A stretch of 64,000 nt of DNA from Cokeromyces recurvatus (GCF_025118155.1 NW_026251408.1:283501-347500); one strand, 5' to 3'; counted from the first letter of the stretch, positions 22,727 through 34,897 are shown. The notes: a model not told the origin generated them from the sequence alone. Numbers and translations are program-made.

Positions 22727-25557
22727 TTATTTTTGTGAATTAATGATAATAAAATCATCGGGTTTAACAAAAAGCCCTCTTTGTGGATCTGTTTGAAAAT
22801 AACGAACCCCATCGACTGATCCATCTGTCTTCCCAACTAAAATAGAATAGAAATGTATTATTAGATAAGAATTACACTTGTATTATAAAGAATTATGTAA
22901 AAAAAAAAAACTTACGTCGACTTTCTAATTCAACACCAATATAGGGGCCTTCAGCAAACTGAACAGGCCCAATATATTTAATTGTCCCCAACGTAGGTAA
23001 CGGTCGTCTCAGGAGTTCAATTTTATCACCTAATACAGGTTGCACTATCTCTTCTTCATCGCTTACATCACTACTACTACCAATGCTCCATCTCGATCGA
23101 CGACCACTCTTACTTCCTCTTCGTTGTTTACTATGTGGTGATAAGAACCCATTGTTTGATTTAGATGGCGATTTCGCCCGTACAGGTGTTGATGGCAACT
23201 CGAATTTAAGTCTTAAAGGCCGTGTTGTATCTGATGATGGGGATGGGGATGGGGATAGTGCTGGTGTTTGATGGTGATGTTCCACAAAACATGCATCCAG
23301 AGGTAATAATTGATCTGTCAAGGAAGTGAAAGAGGAACTCGTTCTCAACATAGGTCTAAAGTTACTACTATCATCATTATTAGGTACAGTATCTTCTACT
23401 TCATTTACTCCTTCAAGTCTCTTTGCACGTTCCTGAGTCTCATAGGACAAGAGATGAATCAGAGGTTGATTATTTGTTGGTGGAGGTATTGCTTGCTCTG
23501 CTGTGCGATATCGCCTTAAATTAACTAGAACAGATTCTGTAGATAATGCCCTTGGTCGTTGAGATCGTGTGTTATCTTGTGACATGAGATGTGTTAAGGA
23601 AAGACGCCGTGTATAGGCTGACGTGAATGATGAAGAACTCTTGTATTCTTCCTGATATTTCTTGGACCTTCGAGGCTTGAAACTAAAGATATTAGCAAAG
23701 TCATCAAAGGGTTTCGTAAGGGATCGATAAGGTACATCAATGTCCTCTGCGAGTTGACGAAGTGTTGCCTTCTCAAGTGTCCTAAAGCCTCCTTGCGCCT
23801 TAATATTGACCCAATTTTTACTAATGTATTGAGCGCATCGAATACGTCCCTTAATAAGAACTTCATCAATTGCCATATTCTTCACTACCTCTTGACGCCC
23901 TACTAGATCACGTCGAATACCCTGGTAGATCACACCTGCGTTTGTGTCCTTGATACCCTCACTCAAAACATGTCGAAGTAAGAAATCTAAAAAATCAACA
24001 GAGAATCCAGCACCGATACCGTCTACACATGACAAGAGGATAGGATACTCAACACAATAAAAATCAAAGAATTGAGAGACCATACTGACGGTGTATTGAA
24101 GGATAGGATTAATGAGGTCGAGAGAGGGTCGTGACCAGGTAGGTTTAGGATCTACGGTTCGTATCTGTGAGAGACAGAGGTGTAAAGAGTGTAAGACATG
24201 TATTGCATTATGTTTTGTAATATTATAAAATGTGCGTTCTTCAATATCGTGAATCAGGGTCTCAGGCTTGCGGGCGCGAAAGAGAGGCTCTTGTTTATTT
24301 ACGGCCTGTAATGTCTCTTCACCCAGGCTTGCTGAAGAGGGTACAAGGGAGGTGATAAGGAAAGCAAAAGGACGTTGTGACCAGAGAGAGGATAGTGACT
24401 GGACAGGATCCGAATAATGCAAAATAAGGGCTCGCCGTAAATTAGGAACCATATATGCATGCTTATCTGACCATGCTAACATGGAAGGTAATAAAACAGC
24501 ACATTCAGAACAAACACACTTGAAACCATGACAAAGTGTGTCCATTTCATGTAGCAGTGCTTGTCCTAGGGTATCAATATGGCCCAAGAAATCAGCAGAA
24601 TGAAATGTTTTCTGAATGACTCGGAGGGCATATTTATGTTGTTGAAGACGACGTTGGGTTCGAGAAGCTGTCATGGTAGAATTGAATGGTAATGGCTTGA
24701 CAATGATCTTATCAGTGTAAAAGAAGTTAAGAACGACATGAATGATAGCTTCATTGAAAAGGTCATCTGTAAAGTGAACTACGGAACTTGAAGCTTCCTG
24801 AAATTGAGTACAAAAGAGTGAATAAAAGTATGGAGATTGAGCGGCTAAGATGAATCTATGAGCCTGAAAGGAAGCGATGGGGACATTGATTTCATGTGTA
24901 TGATTGTCAGGTGTTGTTGAAAGGATACTAGGTATATTATCGTTATTCGCTTTTGATGAAATAAGGTTGATCGTGACATCTGTGGCTAGTTCTTCGTTAC
25001 GCATACGTTTTAAATCACTTGTTAATTGAACAAAATCGGGTATTGATTCACAATGAGGTGGTAATAAAGCTGTTCCTAATTCAAGCCCCAGCTGTTCTAT
25101 CTCTTTCTGTATGTCATAATTTGATAAAGAAGGAAGGGCGATGGCAGAATCTTTATCAGTTATAGGAGATGCAATCGTTGATAGATCCGACAGACTTGAC
25201 TGAGGTGATACAGTATTATAATAAGATGCAGTGTACCAAAATCGAAGTAAAGGAATTATTAAATGATGAGGGATAATATGGCTAATATTTAGTCTTAATG
25301 GTGATTCTTTAGGTTCTAACAATTCCGGTAAATATTGGTCTATAAATTCTTTTGGTGCACGAGCCAAAATCAAAGCTATCAAAATAAATAGAGTTAGGAT
25401 TTTGTATATCTAAAATATGTTATCTATTCACTTTACCTCGATGTGCCCAGATATCGTCCGATGGATAGACAAAACATATATCGGCCAAATATTCTTTTGG
25501 ATTTTCGAATACAGTATTCAAAGAATCATAAAGTGTACTTTCAGGTGCATCAAACAT
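22727..25557 (-). CDS. BTB/POZ-domain protein with C-terminal CAP-Gly domain
   Basis: Exons 25557-25437, 25375-22916 and 22836-22727 give 896 residues. The N-terminus has a BTB-like segment (DICFVYPSDDIWAHR joined to ALILARAP). A second, clearer BTB domain lies near residues 165-290 (DVTINLI..., FQAHRFILAAQSPYF, NFFYTDKIIVKPL). The middle is helical. Residues about 660-840 are Ser/Pro/Arg-rich and probably disordered. The C-terminus is a CAP-Gly domain split by the last intron: GTIKYIGPVQFAEGPYIGVE, then ESRLGKTDGSVDGVRYF with the GK-DG groove residues. CAP-Gly domains bind EEY/F tails of tubulin, EB1 or CLIP-170; BTB domains mediate dimerisation or Cullin-3 contacts. A microtubule-linked adaptor is a reasonable inference. 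I know no characterised orthologue. Confidence 0.8.
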
Positions 25558-26390
25558 ATATTATAAATCTTACGCTGTGTATGTATTTCTGTAATGTAAT
25601 AAAGTTTAAAATTTAATTTGATACTGTAGTCTATCTATCTATATATGTGTGTTTATATATATATATATATATATATCGTTAATAGGTATAGTTTAAAAAA
25701 AAAACTAAAATAAATAAAAAATATAAAATATGTAGTGAATATGATATAAAAGAAAGAAAGAAAGAAAGAAAGAAGAACAAAAAGAAAAGAGGAAAAAAGA
25801 AAAGAGAAAGGAGATTCGAGAAAGAGAAAGAGAAAGAGAAGACATTTAATTAATCAAGTTTTCCAGCTCAGACTTTTCCATACTTTAATCTTTTCTTTTC
25901 TACGATAAGTTCAAAATATTTTCTTTTAATATTGGAAAAAAAAATATGAATCCATTTTTTTTTCTTTTTACATGATCATATTATGACTTTATATTCTAAG
26001 AAATATAAATTTTCTGTTATTTTCTTTTTCTATAAATACAAATGTAGCAAAAAAAGGCATATACGGAGACTTAATTATTACTGAGACAGAAGAAAACTGA
26101 AGTAGTGTATTTCATCCTCCCAATAAAATTTTCCTTTTTTTTAACGGTAGTGTTTCTATGTTTATCCGACACTTTTTTTTTTTTTTAATGTAATTCAAAT
26201 TCAAGAATATTACATAAACCCTTTAAAATTGGAATCCTCTATCATTAAAAAGGCAAGTCTCATTGGCCGCCACATTTTAGTCTCCTTATGTTTTTGTACA
26301 TCTGCTTAAATTATTTAACCTTAATGTATTTTTTTTTTTCCTTTTTTACCAAAATAAAAAAAACCCTACCACTATTTTTTATACTTTAAA
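25558..26390. promoter_or_regulatory. Upstream region of the BTB/CAP-Gly gene
   Basis: AT-rich spacer with a (GAAA)n microsatellite near 25750 and a purine-rich stretch to about 25850. It presumably contains the promoter of the minus-strand BTB/CAP-Gly gene. No exon is seen. Confidence 0.35.
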
Positions 26391-26571
26391 AAGTTATTTC
26401 TATTTCTGCTTTTCCCGGATTTATACCAGCAGTAGTTATATCACTTGCCTTAATGAGCCCTACACCAGAAGGTGTGCCTGTTAAAATAACATCTCCTATA
26501 TCAAGCGTCATAATGGAAGAGACATATTCAATGAAAAATGGGACCCTTTATAAAGACATTAGTATCTTTGT
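26391..26571 (-). pseudogene. Partial duplicate of the last exon of the FAHD1-like gene
   Basis: This segment matches the last exon of the intact FAH gene (28098-28299) plus about 25 bp of its preceding intron, at roughly 90% identity by eye. The exon frame remains open and reads GDVILTGTPSGVG, but residues normally conserved have changed (GPIKAGD is GLIKASD here), the 3' end diverges into an early stop, and I cannot find the five or six upstream exons. It is best explained as a non-functional partial copy, 1.7 kb downstream of its parent on the same strand. Confidence 0.82.
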
Positions 26572-28097
26572 AAAAAACTTATATATATTACTATTATATC
26601 ATAAATGACTATGAAGTAATCAGATAGCATATCAATGAGGAGCACAGTACAAGGGAGGTACTAGATGTTTATATAATGTCTTTACTACTGATATATAAAT
26701 AGAATGAAGTGCCTCAAATTAGGAGTAGATTTATGTATTATATAATATCATTTTTTTATTACTATTATTATTCTTAAAAAAAATTATGTAGCATCAGTTA
26801 TCATTGTAAATTATAGTGTTGGTTTGAAATATTATACAGGCTGATATAGAAAAGATTTCTTTCTTTATTTATTCCATTCTGCTTTGCATAACGGAGATAT
26901 TTCTCCCTTTTAATCGATTGAATTAAAGGATATGATGTAAATTGTGTAGATATACAACTTTTTTTTTTATTATTATTTGAAATACCTGACAAGCTACTTG
27001 AGAATGGATCTCTTCCTAATTGTTTATTCACCTTCTACTATTTTAATTTTATTACATAGTTTGTTTGCAAGTGATTGCTAAACATTAATGTCGAAATTTT
27101 AGTTTAATTAAAATTTAGGTTTGAATAATAGATTTTGCCTTTATGCACTTGTATTTACACACTAATAATCCTAAAGTTATATTATTTAGTCAGCTTACAG
27201 CAACTCAAGAATTGGAAACATAGTTTGAAATTTCAATTTCTATAAATAAGTTTCAATACGTCCCATATTCTAATCATTCTTTTGTTTGCAGCATTATACG
27301 AGTACATTATTAATAATAGCCATTTATTAGGCTCACACATCGAAGATATGAAAGTACAAAGAAGAAGAAGAAGAAAAAAAAAATTCGAAAGATTCGCTTC
27401 AGGAAGAAGTAAAATGAACCTACGCTCGGATTCCGTTACTTTCTTTAATTCCCGATGGTTAGTGCTATGAACTGAGTAAAGTTATTAGGAATAATCTATT
27501 TTTCTCAATGACACAATACATAATAACTCATTATTTTCATTAAACATTTATTATTTAACTTGTACATGGAATAGATAAAACAGTCTGTACTAACTATAGG
27601 AAATAATGAACGACATCTAAATATGATCTTTAAGAGGAGAGCATGGAGGATACTGTTAAATCAGATACTTTAGATACTTTTAATGATGCATCTAAGCTTG
27701 ATTTTATAGTTGGAGGGGGTGGGGTGGGTGGTAAGTGTTCATTTTCAAGAAAGATAATTGAAGCAATTAGGCTTTTATATGACTATATCTTTAATGAAGT
27801 ATGATTCATAGTGTTTTGAATAGCAAAAAAAAATAAAATAAAATAAAATAAAATAGACACAAAGTTACTTAAAGGAAAAATAACTTATAACGAAATGAAG
27901 AGGAATATTTATATGTATTTTACATGGTAAATGATAATTTTGATAATAAGCAAAGACTAAGTGTAATAAAGAAATATACCACTCTTAATTTATACACTCT
28001 TCTTTTTCTGCCTCATGAGCTTTACATATAATTGAAATTGGTACAAAAAAAAAATATGACTATTATTGGATCTTTCCATTTTATATAAACTATTTTT
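26572..28097. other. Intergenic region between the FAH fragment and the FAHD1-like gene
   Basis: AT-rich DNA with some exon-like islands. A frame following a TTTGCAG acceptor near 27290 encodes residues starting LYEYIINNSHLLGSHIEDM, and an ATG at 27643 opens 30 codons ending in a Gly-rich GGGGVGG run before a GTAAG donor. Neither joins to a convincing gene. A segment near 26995-27030 vaguely resembles FAH exon 5. Confidence 0.35.
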
Positions 28098-29223
28098 CTA
28101 TGCTTTAAATAGACCATTTCTATCTACTGCATTAAATCTAACATTAATAATATCCTTTTCTGCTTTTCCCGGCTTCATACCAGCAGTGATTATATCACCT
28201 GCCTTAATGGGCCCTACGCCAGAAGGTGTGCCTGTTAAAATAACGTCTCCTACCTCAAGCTTCATAATGGAAGAGATATATTCAATAAGAAATGGGACCC
28301 TTTATAAAGACATTAGTATCTTAGTATACACCTATATATATATATCACTTTACTTGAAAATCATATCCTTTGTATTTCCTTGTTGACGAATAGTGTCATT
28401 CACTTTAAGCCAAAGATCAATATCGTTTGTATCTACAAAACTATCCTTAGGTATGAATTCGCTTTATATATAAGAAAGAAGTTAGCTTCATTTTGCTTTG
28501 CTTTTTTCGGGCACTTTTTTTTTTTTTTTTGTTTTATTTCATTACAATAAACATACCTGATAGGAGAAAATGTATCAAATCCTTTAGCTGTACTCCAAGG
28601 AAGACCCTTCTTTTTTGCTTCGTTCTATAATTTTATGTAGTTAATAAGTAAATAGACAAATAAATAAAAAAAAAAAAGAATCAAAATATATTTTACTTGA
28701 AGGTTTCTGGCGGTACAATCAATAGCTAGTGCATAGCCTATATAAAATTATAGCTTAATTTTTTATTTACTTTATTTTATATATATTTTTTTTTTTTTTA
28801 TTTTTTTTCATAAAATTTTTATTTTACCGGCTACATGATCCATGGCTTTAGACGCAGGACAATCTCGAGTTTCTTTACCCATAATAACAGCCAATTCAAC
28901 TTTATTTATTATAGAAAGAAAAAAAAATGGATAAACTATAATTAAAATGAATCAATGTAACTATTTTTACCTTCATGATGAACTTCACAACCGTTTGGAA
29001 TTTCAATATTTCCTCCATTAGCCAAATAAGAAGAAGTAGGTTTCAGGAAAAAAAATGGGGATGTGGGAACTGCATTGCCCAGTTCCTTAGCATGTTCACT
29101 TTATGTTTGTGGTCATTTAAATATTTTATTTATTATTATTATTATTATTATTATCAATTACCTAAAGTTTCTACCAATGGCAACAATCTTTTTACCAGTG
29201 GTAAGAAAAGTTCGAGCAGACAT
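28098..29223 (-). CDS. Fumarylacetoacetate hydrolase-family protein, FAHD1-like acylpyruvase
   Basis: Seven exons (29223-29162, 29098-28971, 28899-28828, 28737-28697, 28624-28557, 28461-28354, 28299-28098) give 226 residues, the size of FAHD1. Spliced motifs include KKIVAIGRNFSEHAKELGN, FFLKPTSSYLANGG, the metal-binding CEVHHEVELAVIMGKE, YALAIDCTARNLQ, KGFDTFSPIS and VILTGTPSGVGPIKAGD. FAHD1 hydrolyses acylpyruvates and decarboxylates oxaloacetate in mitochondria using Mg2+. All introns interrupt codons consistently, which supports the model. The single-domain length separates it from true fumarylacetoacetase. A broken copy of its last exon lies downstream at 26391-26571. Confidence 0.9.
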
Positions 29224-29322
29224 TTTTTTTTTTCCTTTTTCTTTAAAAAAATAAAAATAAAAATAAATAAATGGAGAAGAAGATAGTAGTTTAATCAACA
29301 GCGGTAAATAAAAAAAAATCAT

Positions 29323-31105
29323 TTAAAAATACTCTATAATAGATAATTTTGTTAATTTAACGGTCCATCGAATCTTTTCTACTAATTCCACATCTTCTTG
29401 ATCGCTAAACCCGACATTATTTATCAATTCTTCAACCATATTTTCCCATTCTTTAATAATTTGGTGTTGAAATGTAATAAGTAATATAAGTTGATCTTCT
29501 GGTAATGCAGAATTGGTCTCTGTAATATCTCGCTTATGACTAATTGTAGCTGTTGAAAAGACACACGCACAATATTTGAATACAATAGCAACGTGTCGAT
29601 AGATGCCTTCTAAGGTGTTGTTATCGTTAGGTAATGTTTTTAGAACATAAAAGAATGTTTTCTCTAAATGAAGTGGAACATGAGGTGCATTTCGATAATG
29701 TTGATGCTCCTTTGGGACCTTAATAATATTTGTATCTGCAAGTGCTTTATCACAAAGTAAAATTAAAAAAGTAGGGTACTTGATAACTTGCATAAGTTGT
29801 TGACAGGATTCTGCATCCATTCTTTGAAATAGTTTATATGTTTGCTTTACAAGTTCGTCCATGTGAGCAATTTGTTCATAACAACTGATTGTAATGAGCT
29901 ATCCTAACATGTTAAGAGAGAAATCCATTATTATACGTTGAAAAAAAAAAATAAAATAAAATAAAATAAAATAAAAAATAAAAAAGAAGCTTTTTTTTTA
30001 CCATATTAAATATATCTCCTGAAAGATGCATTAATTCTTCGTCATCATTTGGAAACTTGCTTAACAAGATTTTTAAATAATTATCAAATTTACTTAGAGT
30101 ACATAATGCATCCTTTTTTAATGTTTGTATAAAAATCGAATCTTTTACTCCGTTTTCGTCATTGATAACTGATTTTAAATCATATTGTAATATGTTGACA
30201 AATAAATCTAATATTAATTTACGACACTAAAATATATAATTTTAATACATACATAAGAAGCTAGTTTTTCATAATAAAGATTTACCTTTGTTTCAAGATC
30301 CTTACCACCATGATTTAATACTCGGTTTACAAGTCCCCAAAAATCACTATATTCTCTTAATGTGTTTGTATCCAAGACATTATAGTCATCATCAAGCGCT
30401 CTTTGTGCTCTTTTTGTTGGAATAAGTTCAAAGTTTCTAAATTGATTCCACAAAGGACTATAGATCTCGGTTCCAAATAAGTAAAGTGCATCCATCAAAA
30501 TAGCATGTGCCCTCTTACAATAGATCCAGTGTTCTTTTAATAACTTTTTTGTTTTCAATTTTTCTTTAGGCTGTAAGATGAGATTAACTAGAGATAGTAA
30601 AAGAGAACTATATTTACGTCGATTTAACATACATGTATATATAAAAGACGTAGATTTACTTTTAAGGAAAGCTTACAAAGGCGGTTTTTTTCCCATGGCA
30701 TTTGCATCTTCTATTAATTGCATGCCAACATGTACTATTATAATTTAGAAAAAAAAAATGGATCAGATCGAAAGATGTAATGACAAAAATCTTTATTGAT
30801 GTTACAATGTCCAACTTCCAAATAATCTATAATCATTAATTGTGTGCGTTTGGGTAAATCATCCCAAGTTTCTAACTTATTTTTTATTCGATTCTCAGTT
30901 GTAACATCGTTTTTATATTCGTATAATTCAACTAGTAAAGGACGAGTAGCTAAAAGCTGTTTTGCTGATATTTGTTCATTAGGAACATTATGTCCTTTTA
31001 ATGTATAATAAACGCCATTAGCCTATCAAATAACCATTAATAGATCCGAATTAGTTATTTATTATTTTCTTCATTTACAGTTTCTGAGTAATCTATAATG
31101 GGCAT
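29323..31105 (-). CDS. Uncharacterised all-helical protein
   Basis: Predicted exons 31105-31079, 31022-30806, 30734-30677, 30607-30286, 30226-30002 and 29898-29323 give 474 residues; exon 1 is only 27 nt. All joins keep frame with GT-AG borders, and the absence of stops over six exons argues for a real gene. The sequence looks entirely alpha-helical and soluble, without signal peptide or transmembrane segment. Recognisable local blocks are HWIYCKRAHAILMDALYLFG, FWGLVNRVLNHGGKDLETK and ITISCYEQIAHMDELVKQ. I do not recognise a domain or family and will not assign a function. A helical-repeat scaffold would fit the look of the protein. The FAHD1-like gene starts 100 bp downstream on the same strand. 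Confidence 0.65.
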
Positions 31106-31164
31106 TAAAAAAAAAGGTATATTTGTAAATTTGTGTGATAAAGAGAGCATACATGTTTATATAA

Positions 31165-31212
<48 letters not shown>

Positions 31213-31824
31213 TCATTAGTGGTCTTTATGACTCTTGTAGCCACTCTGAATGTTAAATGACTAAATGCTGGGCGAAAGCTTCTTCAATTTAAGTCTTCTT
31301 TTTATATATAAGGTATAATAAGAAAGACTGGTTAGGATAGTCATCCTTCAATTTATGTGTAGTATAAAATAACATATAAAAACAAAGATCACAGGGAACA
31401 GCAAGACTGTAAATATAATTTATCAAAGAAAGCTTATATCATCCAACTAATACTCTTTCATTCAACAATAAAGGCTTCTTTATAGCTTTATTAGCTGATA
31501 ATTTTACTTTGGAAATGTATAAAATTCAAACTTATTTGGACCTTTTTTATGCAATAAGTTGGATAATAGAAAACATGATAAAAAAAAATCAAAGCTTTAA
31601 AACATGTAATTCAAGATAAAAACTACTTGTATTATTTAGTTAAGCAAGAGAAGGGAATAACTAACAAGTTATCTTGGTCACTTGAAATCTCTTTTATTTG
31701 TTTAGTTAACAAGTTCATTGGAAAAAAAAAAATCTAAAAGAAAAATGGCCTTTGCTACTCCGATTTGCCTTGCCCCTTCTTTAAATAAAAAGAAACAAAG
31801 GATTCTCTTTCATTTATTGTCATC
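31106..31824. promoter_or_regulatory. Divergent promoter region
   Basis: A 719-bp spacer between two divergently transcribed genes, with a poly-A tract of about 40 bases at 31168-31208 broken from a preceding T run. It should contain both promoters. No specific motif is convincing. Confidence 0.4.
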
Positions 31825-33269
31825 ATGATGAATGGCAGTATGTTTCAACCAAAAAGAAAAGAAAGAAACTGGAAACGTTTTATTGTTTATTTCATCATTT
31901 TATTTTTTACATTCCAATTTTTAAAGTTAATTTACCAACTTTTATTCCCAAATGTTATTCAATCTACTGTCAACCAAGATCAACATGTAGATTATAAAGA
32001 AAAAACGTATTATAACAACAAACAACAAAATATACTTTATTTTTATCAAGATAACCAAACTTATTTTGATTTCCCATGGTATCAAACAAAACATACAAGA
32101 CCTCAATACAGGCCTAATTCTAATTTGACTACTACTCATCTTACACTGAAGGAACGTGATATCTTGCAACAAAAGGCTGTTCTTCAAGCAAAAAAGTTGG
32201 CCTATAGAAGATTCCCTAAAGAAGATTATGAAACATCAATTAAAGGAAGCACAACTGTAAATACATTAGAAAAAACAATTGCATTTAGAAAAAGGCTAGA
32301 TTGTTGGTTAAAGAGAGGTCATTGGATACGAGATGATGGCAAAGATGCTGTCTATCAACTAAAACATCTTCAAGATCCCATTTATAGTACATGTGATGCA
32401 CAATTCTACAAGACACATTCTAAAGATGAAAAACGAGAAGCCATAAAATATCGCTGGCAGCCAGCTGAGGAATGTCGATTTGAACATCAACTCAATCTCG
32501 AACAATGGTGTCATATTTTACAAGGGAGACATATGTTATTAGTAGGTGATTTAGTCCATTATCAGTTTCATGAAATTTTATTGGATGCCTTTAGAGATGA
32601 TCCCACAGTCTGTTTTGGCGAATTAAACTGCAAAGGTAAGTCATCACAAAAAAAAAAAAAAGGGGGACGTATAAATTAAGGTATTGTTGTATAGATCATA
32701 CTATTTGCAAGTCACCTAGGGATACACGGCTTCGTTATATTCGTAATGACGTATTATCTACGATTCGAAAATTTCAAAATAGAGAAAGAGGACATCCTTT
32801 AGCTAATATAATTGAGTGGCCCTTTGTGACATCTAATATATTGTCTTCTTATCCAATTCTGATCCTTAGTCGTAGTGCTATCTTAGGTGATGATGATTTA
32901 AGTTTTACAAGACGATTAATTCAAACTCTTAAAGTGATTCGTGAAACTTCACCTGATACTTTAGTTATCTATCGATCGACATTTATTGGACATCCCTTTT
33001 GTGATGACGCACACGGACCTCTTCAAGAAGTTTTAAAAGATGAAGAACTCAGAAAGCTTCCTTATGGATGGAGTGAAATAAAGAGAAGAAATGCTATTGC
33101 ACAAGCCGTTGTAGAAGCAGCAGGAGGTGTTTACCTTGATTTGGCTGCAATGATTGATTTAAGACCTGATGGGCATGTTGGAGGACAAGATTGCCTACGT
33201 TATTGTATACCTGGTCCTTTAGATGCCACTGTTCAAATTTTATATCATGTATTTTTAGAGTTATTATAA
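31825..33269 (+). CDS. Type II membrane protein of the PC-esterase/TBL type, probably non-catalytic
   Basis: Exons 31825-32635 and 32695-33269 give 461 residues. A short basic cytosolic start (KRKERNWKR) precedes one hydrophobic anchor (FIVYFIILFFTFQFLKLIY), so the bulk should face the Golgi/ER lumen. The remainder resembles PC-esterase (trichome-birefringence-like) acyltransferases: a GDxV block (MLLVGDLVHYQFHEILLDA), an LRYIRNDVLS segment, LVIYRSTFIGHPFCDD, and a C-terminal GGQDCLRYCIPGPLDA block. Canonical family members have a GDS serine and a D-x-x-H histidine; here these positions read GDL (codon 32551-32553) and DCLR (Arg codon 33198-33200). The enzyme may therefore be inactive or use different chemistry. 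It converges with the EF-hand gene, the stop codons being 11 bp apart. Confidence 0.7.
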
Positions 33270-33280
33270 TAATGTATTAT

Positions 33281-33815
33281 TTATTTATTATGATAATTTT
33301 GTGATTCTAAATATTCTGACCAGCTAATAAGCCCACTATACATAATAATGAGTACACAGTTTTATATATGAATGTATGTAATATTTACTCTCCATCCAAA
33401 TCATCTTCTTCTAATACATGGTCTACCATATCAGTTACCTCTTCTAAAGATATATACTGCGTTGCCTCTTCTTCACCAAAATCAGTAAACGCAGCTCTTA
33501 ATTCATGTCCATCTAAGAAACCGTCTCCATTAACATCATGTATTAAAAATAAATAATAAATCATATCCTCGTCACTTAGATTTGGAGGAATAGCAGTATT
33601 ATCATCTGACTGTTCAGCTAATGACTTTAAATGTTCACGAATGTGACTAAGTAGAGTTAATGTATGAATTACTAACTCATGGTTGATTCTTACTCTTTAT
33701 TATTTTTTTCATTGCCATAATTAGAATGGTCTTGGTTTTTGAATTCTATACTATGAATGGTTTGAATTATTATAAAAAACAAGTATAATACGAATAAAGT
33801 TTTATTAGTCTGCAT
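33281..33815 (-). CDS. Secreted/ER EF-hand protein, MCFD2-like
   Basis: Exons 33815-33694, 33646-33389 and 33335-33281 give 144 residues. The start MQTNKTLFVLYLFFIIIQTI is a good signal peptide. Two EF-hands follow: HDVNGDGFLDGHELRAAF, and a second, completed only by splicing to the last exon (DDLDGDGLISWSEYLES). Without that intron the second calcium loop would be cut at DGE, so the third exon is well supported. The layout (signal peptide, acidic linker, C-terminal EF-hand pair) matches MCFD2, the luminal partner of the cargo lectin ERGIC-53 in ER-to-Golgi traffic. The exact orthology is inferred. It is convergent with the PC-esterase-like gene, which suggests overlapping 3' untranslated regions. 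Confidence 0.8.
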
Positions 33816-33842
33816 ATTTGTTATTAAGGGGAGGGAGGGAGG

Positions 33843-33878
<36 letters not shown>

Positions 33879-34897
33879 AAGTTAATTTATATGAGCAGTA
33901 AAAAAAAGGATTTCAGTGTTATGTCCCTTATTGATTGGGTACACACATCATCATCCTCTTATTTTTAAACGTATATAAAGTGAATACATTGTACATGATA
34001 CAAGTAATAGATAGACACACATACAAAAGAAAAGGGATAGAAAAATGATAAAGAAGAGTTTCTTCCAAGACGTATACTTACTTTAAAGAAGTTTACACTA
34101 TTTGTATAGAAAAAAAAAAAAGAACTCATTATACTCGAAATAAAGAAAGCATATTATTAAAGTTCGATAGTGTATAACATACATATACAGATACACTCTA
34201 TATCGTTATAATAGATTTATTAAGCATGTCTTTGTAGAAGAAATGTTGAATTTATGTCTTATCAGACATTCTTTGGAAACAGTAAAAGAGCATGTGGAAC
34301 CCTTCTTCTTTTTATGGTAAAGAAATATATTAGCAGTACTACAATATCATCTTATTGTTTCATTATAAACTAAAATAAAAATAAAATAAGCATATCAATA
34401 GTGTGTAATAGCAGCCATTATTTTCGTCTACTACTACTAGCAGTAGTGACGATGCATATTTATCATAAATCTATAATAATTTCATCATTTATGATATAAC
34501 AAAACTACATTCGTATTCACATAGCAAACATATCTTCTTCTTTGCACATGAGCTTTCAACTTTTTCTTGCTGTGGTTTTTGTTTAAATGAATAGAAATAG
34601 ACACATAATAAGGACAATTTGTCGTAGTTGTTGACATAATAATGCATGTGTTTCTTTGACATTTTGTAAAGAGCAGAATCATTAATTTAAATCTCCGTCA
34701 AAATGCTTTACATGTTTTTTAGACCTGTTTTGGGATAGACACGAAAACAATGAGTTACCTTTTATATATAAATCTTGATTCAATACAAAATAATATGATT
34801 TTCCTTTTAGTATTTTTTTTTCCTCTTTCTCTTTCTTTCTCTCTCTCTCTTTTCTTTTTTTTTTTATTTATTTATTTTATACATACCTACTTTCTAA
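33816..34897. other. Intergenic region upstream of EF-hand and RhoGAP genes
   Basis: AT-rich divergent spacer with a poly-A run of about 29 bases near 33848-33876 and a T/C-rich stretch near 34810-34880 just before the RhoGAP start. Short frames here are not coding-like. Confidence 0.45.

Noticed and set aside
22380..22738. Lys-rich frames between the 14-3-3 and BTB/CAP-Gly genes
   Set aside because: Products of poly-A and (CA)n tracts.
26801..27031. A 76-codon minus-strand frame as a small gene
   Set aside because: No conserved feature; at most a faint trace of FAH exon 5 near its start.
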